DNA of 16,443 bases from JBBRLA01 sp038231615 (lineage in GTDB: Bacteria > Myxococcota_A > Polyangia > Palsa-1104 > JAEUJZ01), in contig JBBRLA010000114.1 in the NCBI GenBank assembly GCA_038231615.1, positions 1-16,443 on the forward strand. The letters run 5' to 3'. The position numbers and the translations under genes were made by a program. Of this stretch, positions 13,705 through 16,443 are shown piece by piece (position 1 is the stretch's first letter; every line of letters starts with the position of its first letter). The notes beneath the pieces were generated by a model that did not search any database, had not been told where the DNA came from, and saw only the letters and a list, made by a program, of their open reading frames with translations.

Positions 13705-14151
13705 TCATGCATTTGATCCAGGCTCAATGCGTGATTGGTTAGAGTTGATGCCAGAAATGATGCGATCCACAGTCGGCAGCACTGTACCGAGAATGTCGGT
13801 CGGGTCCATGCCGCTGAAGAACCGCACCTGAAACTGTGCAGCGGTCGACATCGCACCAGGAGGGGGGTCCGCATGCGCACTCCGCTCCGCCACCAGGCTC
13901 AGCAGCGTGGACTTGAGCAGGTTAAAAGCGCTCTTCTGTCCGTTGAGTCCCGCGGGAGTTGCCTTGTCGACTGGTGGCGTCATGAGCGGTAAGGCGCTGT
14001 TAAAAACTAACCTTTCCAAGTTCAACATCGCTATTGCGACGGCAACGATAGAATTCGTTTGCGAAGACTATTTCCTTACAGCGCCTAATGGTGGTGTCAC
14101 AGGTGGTGATTTTGCACTGCCGCATCCTATCACACTGAGGCAACCAAGCAT
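13705..14151 (-). pseudogene. Putative lipoprotein gene interrupted by an amber codon
   Basis: ATG 14151 opens MLGCLSVIGCGSAKSPPVTP, which looks like the end of a lipoprotein signal with lipobox VIGC followed by a typical polar Pro-rich mature start. The true start may be a TTG further upstream that adds a basic N-region (GRTSRLF). After GAVRK the frame meets TAG at 14068-14070. It then stays open in the same frame through 14028 (ATG, MLNLERLVFNS...) to a stop at 13705, 107 more residues with AFNLLKSTLLSLVAERSAH and FFSGMDPTDILGTVLP. Near its end another frame offers a helix-like tail (LDQMHEHLKTAVSLIDINDR) ending at 13644, so a second frameshift is possible. No family is recognised. The GC content is lower than in the operon genes, in line with acquired and decaying DNA. 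The downstream ORF could alternatively be an independent small gene. Confidence 0.4.
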
Positions 14152-14193
14152 GAACAGTCTTGAGGTTCGGCCGGCCCCGATCAATTCGATACG

Positions 14194-14269
14194 TGAGATG
14201 AAACTGCTGAGAGAGCTGCCCTCTCCTTGTTTTGGTCCTCGACGGGAGGCCTAGGACAATTTCATCTCA
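14194..14269. repeat. Inverted repeat TGAGATGAAA / TTTCATCTCA
   Basis: TGAGATGAAA at 14194-14203 is matched by its exact complement at 14260-14269, 56 bp apart. Similarity extends imperfectly on both sides (TGAGATGAAACTG versus TGAGATGAAATTG in inverted orientation). It could be the ends of a small decayed element or a long hairpin; no function is evident. Confidence 0.55.
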
Positions 14270-14319
14270 ATCGACCGAATAGAACTCTATCGTCGGTGAG
14301 GTGGCACATCAGCCGAACC

Positions 14320-14571
14320 TCAAGACAGTGCACTTATTCTGATGAACGAGGAAGAGATCATAGGTATCTCCTGATTTTCAACAAGGTCAAGCTGGTCTTG
14401 CGGGACTCCTGATCGACATGCGCCACGCCGACCACATTTACTGCAGAGGACTACCAGGGGTGATGACCAGTTGGGTACATGCTCCTTCATCGGTTCGCAG
14501 CGCGAACTTCTGGAGGCCAACCCTAGGTCCCGGCGGCCAAGGTCGGTGCTGGGGATCTGGTTTGGGGTCAC
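14320..14571 (-). CDS. Doubtful small ORF with a Cys-x-x-Cys motif
   Basis: An 83-codon frame (or 56 from ATG 14490) includes VLCSKCGRRGACRSG, which could be half of a zinc ribbon, and QDQLDLVENQEIP. No ribosome-binding site is visible before either start, the composition is mixed and no family is recognised. The surrounding 14250-14636 has lower GC than the core genes and no other feature I can support, so this may be chance or the remnant of a mobile-element gene. Confidence 0.2.
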   Translation of the reverse strand: MTPNQIPSTDLGRRDLGLASRSSRCEPMKEHVPNWSSPLVVLCSKCGRRGACRSGVPQDQLDLVENQEIPMISSSFIRISALS

Positions 14572-14636
14572 CCCGGCCCTATGCGGCGAGGTCTGCCGGC
14601 AGGTGGCTGACAGCGATTTCGGATCTCAGACTGGCT

Positions 14637-16443
14637 CTACCACGGCGTGATGGTGATGTTGGACACCCGCGGCGTGACTCCGGTGACGGTGGTCTTCAGC
14701 TTGAACTCTACCTGGAGCAGCGGCCCGCGCAGGCTGTTGTTCCCGGTGGCCGGGATGGTCGTGCCGTTCCCCAGGATGAGCCACGTGGCGGTCTTCAGCG
14801 CCGTCACGTCCGCGGCCGAGCGCGCCCGCACCACCACCGTGGTCCCGTCCGGCGTGATCTGGTCCCACGAGACCGAAGACCAGGCCCCGCACGTCGTGCC
14901 GCAGTACTGGGTCACCGTCCAGGTACCCTGCGGTGCCGTGATGTTGCGCACCACGTTGCCCGTCATGTCGCTGTAGTTATACGGCCCGCCGCCCACCACC
15001 ACGGTCACCACTTCGCCCGACGTCGGGTCGATGCGGCTGACGCTGTTGCTGCCCTGGTTCGAGGCCCAGACCCGGCCGTTGACGTCCACCGCCACGCCCG
15101 TCGGAGCGTTCCCCACGATGAAGTTCTCGACGAAGCTCCCGTCATTGCGGTAGTGGCCCACGTGGTTCGACGAGAGCGACCCGGCGATGTAAATGTCCCC
15201 CAGGTTGTCCGAGGTGATCCCCTGGGCGCAGCACTTGCCATCCTTCTGGGTGAAGACCTGCAGCCCGGTGCCGTCCAGGTTCATCCGCGAGAAGCGGCTG
15301 CCGTACTCCGTGGTCCACACCTGGCCGTTGGCGTCCAGGCCGATGCCGTAGCCGCTGTGCCCCAGCGGATAGAGGATCGAGCTGGATAGATCGGCGTTGA
15401 TCTTCTCGACGTGCCCCGAACCCGAACTCATCGACCACAGGTAGCCGTCCCGGTCCACCACGCCGCCGTAGTGGCTCTGCAACGAGTCCTTGCCCACCAG
15501 GATCGCCCCATCGGTCCCACGGATCTTGTAGACCGCCGGCGAAGTATACCCCCCGGCGAAAAGATTGTTGTCCGCGTCGATGGCCACCAGGCGCGCATCG
15601 GATGGGGTGGTGGTGCTCGGGAAGACCATGGCGATGTGCAGAAGGATGCACTCGTCCACCGCCCCGGCGACCCCGGCGCCCCATACGCCAGTCCAGTCGA
15701 GGATATCGGTCGGGCCCGATGAGGTCTTGATGACCCCATCGTTGTTGCGGTCGATGCAGTTGCCGGCCTCCTTCAGCCCAATCTTGGTAAGGGTGTTGTT
15801 GGCCCGGTTGGAGACCCACAGGTCCCCGTTCAGGTCTACGGTGGTGCGCGAGGGGTTGCCGTACGAGGGGCCGCTACGGTAGCGCGCCAGTTCGGTGGTG
15901 GTGTTGACGTCGATCTTCGACACCGTGCCGTCGTTCGAGTTGGCGACCCAGATGAAGGAGTAGGAGTGCGCTGCGTTGGCGGCCAGGGTGATCTCGTCGT
16001 CGGTCAGGTTGACCCCGGACGCGGTAATGCCGCCGCTGGTCAACCCGCGCCCGACCGAGCCGGTCGTGCCGGTAGATCCGCTCCCCGACCCGCTGCCCGT
16101 GCCCGTGCCGCCCACGCCGCCGCCGCCACCGCCGCCGCCCACGCCGCCGCCCACGCCGCCGCCGCCGGACCCCGCGCCGCCATTGCCGTTGCCGCCGCAG
16201 TTGTTGCACGCCGGGATGGCGCCGTTGGCGGTAAAGTCGGCGGTGGTCTTGTAGGTGACCGCCCCGACCTTCACCGCCAGGTCCCCGCCAGGCGAGCTTA
16301 TCGGCACCATGGACAGGTACTGCTGCAGCGTCACTGGGTCCGCGATGGCCAGGTCGATGCAGGTCGAGCGCATGATGACGGTCTGGTTCTTGTCGTTCAG
16401 CGGATCATTGACGTCCGGCGGAAACTCGTCCATGTCATCGACA
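14637..16443 (-). CDS. Large NHL/Vgb-like beta-propeller protein, 5' end outside the window
   Basis: The frame is open to the right edge: three further codons precede ATG 16433 (VDDM...), and no signal peptide or ribosome-binding site is seen there. The true N-terminus is therefore probably beyond the window. About 600 residues are visible. Numbered from ATG 16433, an N-terminal part (1 to about 78, ending CNNCGG) leads to a Gly-rich linker (about 80-130). Propeller repeats follow with the recurring pattern (V/L)D.NG.(L/V)W.(S/T)(N/E): WVANSNDGTVSKID, DLNGDLWVSNRANNTLTKIG, DRDGYLWSM, LDANGQVWTTEYGSRFSRM, DVNGRVWASNQGSNSVSRID. A DRNNDG calcium-binding-like loop interrupts them. A C-terminal beta-sandwich-like domain (about 500-598) has WTVTQYCGTTCGAW and VSWDQITPDGTTVVVRARS. 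The make-up suggests an exported or surface protein that binds ligands; related Vgb lyases use a propeller as an enzyme, so an enzymatic role cannot be excluded. Confidence 0.85.
   Translation of the reverse strand, partial: VDDMDEFPPDVNDPLNDKNQTVIMRSTCIDLAIADPVTLQQYLSMVPISSPGGDLAVKVGAVTYKTTADFTANGAIPACNNCGGNGNGGAGSGGGGVGGGVGGGGGGGGVGGTGTGSGSGSGSTGTTGSVGRGLTSGGITASGVNLTDDEITLAANAAHSYSFIWVANSNDGTVSKIDVNTTTELARYRSGPSYGNPSRTTVDLNGDLWVSNRANNTLTKIGLKEAGNCIDRNNDGVIKTSSGPTDILDWTGVWGAGVAGAVDECILLHIAMVFPSTTTPSDARLVAIDADNNLFAGGYTSPAVYKIRGTDGAILVGKDSLQSHYGGVVDRDGYLWSMSSGSGHVEKINADLSSSILYPLGHSGYGIGLDANGQVWTTEYGSRFSRMNLDGTGLQVFTQKDGKCCAQGITSDNLGDIYIAGSLSSNHVGHYRNDGSFVENFIVGNAPTGVAVDVNGRVWASNQGSNSVSRIDPTSGEVVTVVVGGGPYNYSDMTGNVVRNITAPQGTWTVTQYCGTTCGAWSSVSWDQITPDGTTVVVRARSAADVTALKTATWLILGNGTTIPATGNNSLRGPLLQVEFKLKTTVTGVTPRVSNITITPW

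Noticed and set aside
16080..16200. CCGCCG/CCCACG repetitive tract
   Set aside because: It encodes the Gly-rich linker of the beta-propeller protein and is not an independent repeat element.

Overview
The window is GC-rich (roughly 65-70% in the coding blocks) and almost every gene lies on the minus strand. Its gene content suggests a myxobacterium-like member of the Myxococcota (formerly Deltaproteobacteria). The markers are a Hanks-type Ser/Thr kinase with a Pro/Gln-rich linker and C-terminal membrane anchor, a DUF4388 (PATAN-type) protein, prepeptidase-C-like lipoproteins, and a large secreted-looking NHL/Vgb-like beta-propeller protein. This is inference from gene families; no marker gene fixes the taxon.

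Layout from left to right. (1) 1-2422 is a decayed accessory zone. It holds two copies of a ~260-bp repeat from an unrecognised multicopy gene family (one cut by the window edge, one broken by several lesions) and a VapBC-type toxin-antitoxin locus with an intact antitoxin and an internally deleted PIN toxin. A gene-poor stretch follows. (2) 2423-4096 is an intact AAA-ATPase-like/PD-(D/E)XK nuclease gene, flanked at 2254 and 4202 by two copies of an unusual palindrome, GTACGGTNACCGTAC. (3) 4238-12046 is a tight collinear run of seven minus-strand genes, read 12046 to 4238: lipoprotein with prepeptidase-C-like domain, its shorter paralogue, transmembrane Ser/Thr kinase, conserved hypothetical, small lipoprotein, LeuB-like dehydrogenase, and an Mpl ligase fused to an acetyltransferase. 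Gaps are 66, 12, 12 and 56 bp, then two 4-bp stop/start overlaps, so it is probably one operon. (4) 12181-12890 is a DUF4388 gene whose winged-helix-like tail is now in another frame. (5) 12900-14636 is a mobile-element graveyard with lower GC in parts. It has a C-terminal remnant of an IS91-type transposase, a 145-bp MITE-like element with 21-bp terminal inverted repeats, a small Lys-rich ORF, a lipoprotein-like gene interrupted by an amber codon, and an inverted repeat. (6) 14637 to the right edge is a beta-propeller protein whose N-terminus lies outside the window.

How it may fit together (inference): the kinase and its two paralogous lipoproteins look like an envelope-sensing signalling unit. 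Its downstream partner Mpl recycles murein tripeptide, so the operon may couple envelope signalling to cell-wall recycling. The Mpl-GNAT fusion, an extra ArsN2-like acetyltransferase domain on a peptidoglycan-recycling ligase, is the most unusual single protein here. The kinase also has DFS in place of the canonical DFG metal-binding motif. I saw no tRNA, rRNA or CRISPR array.
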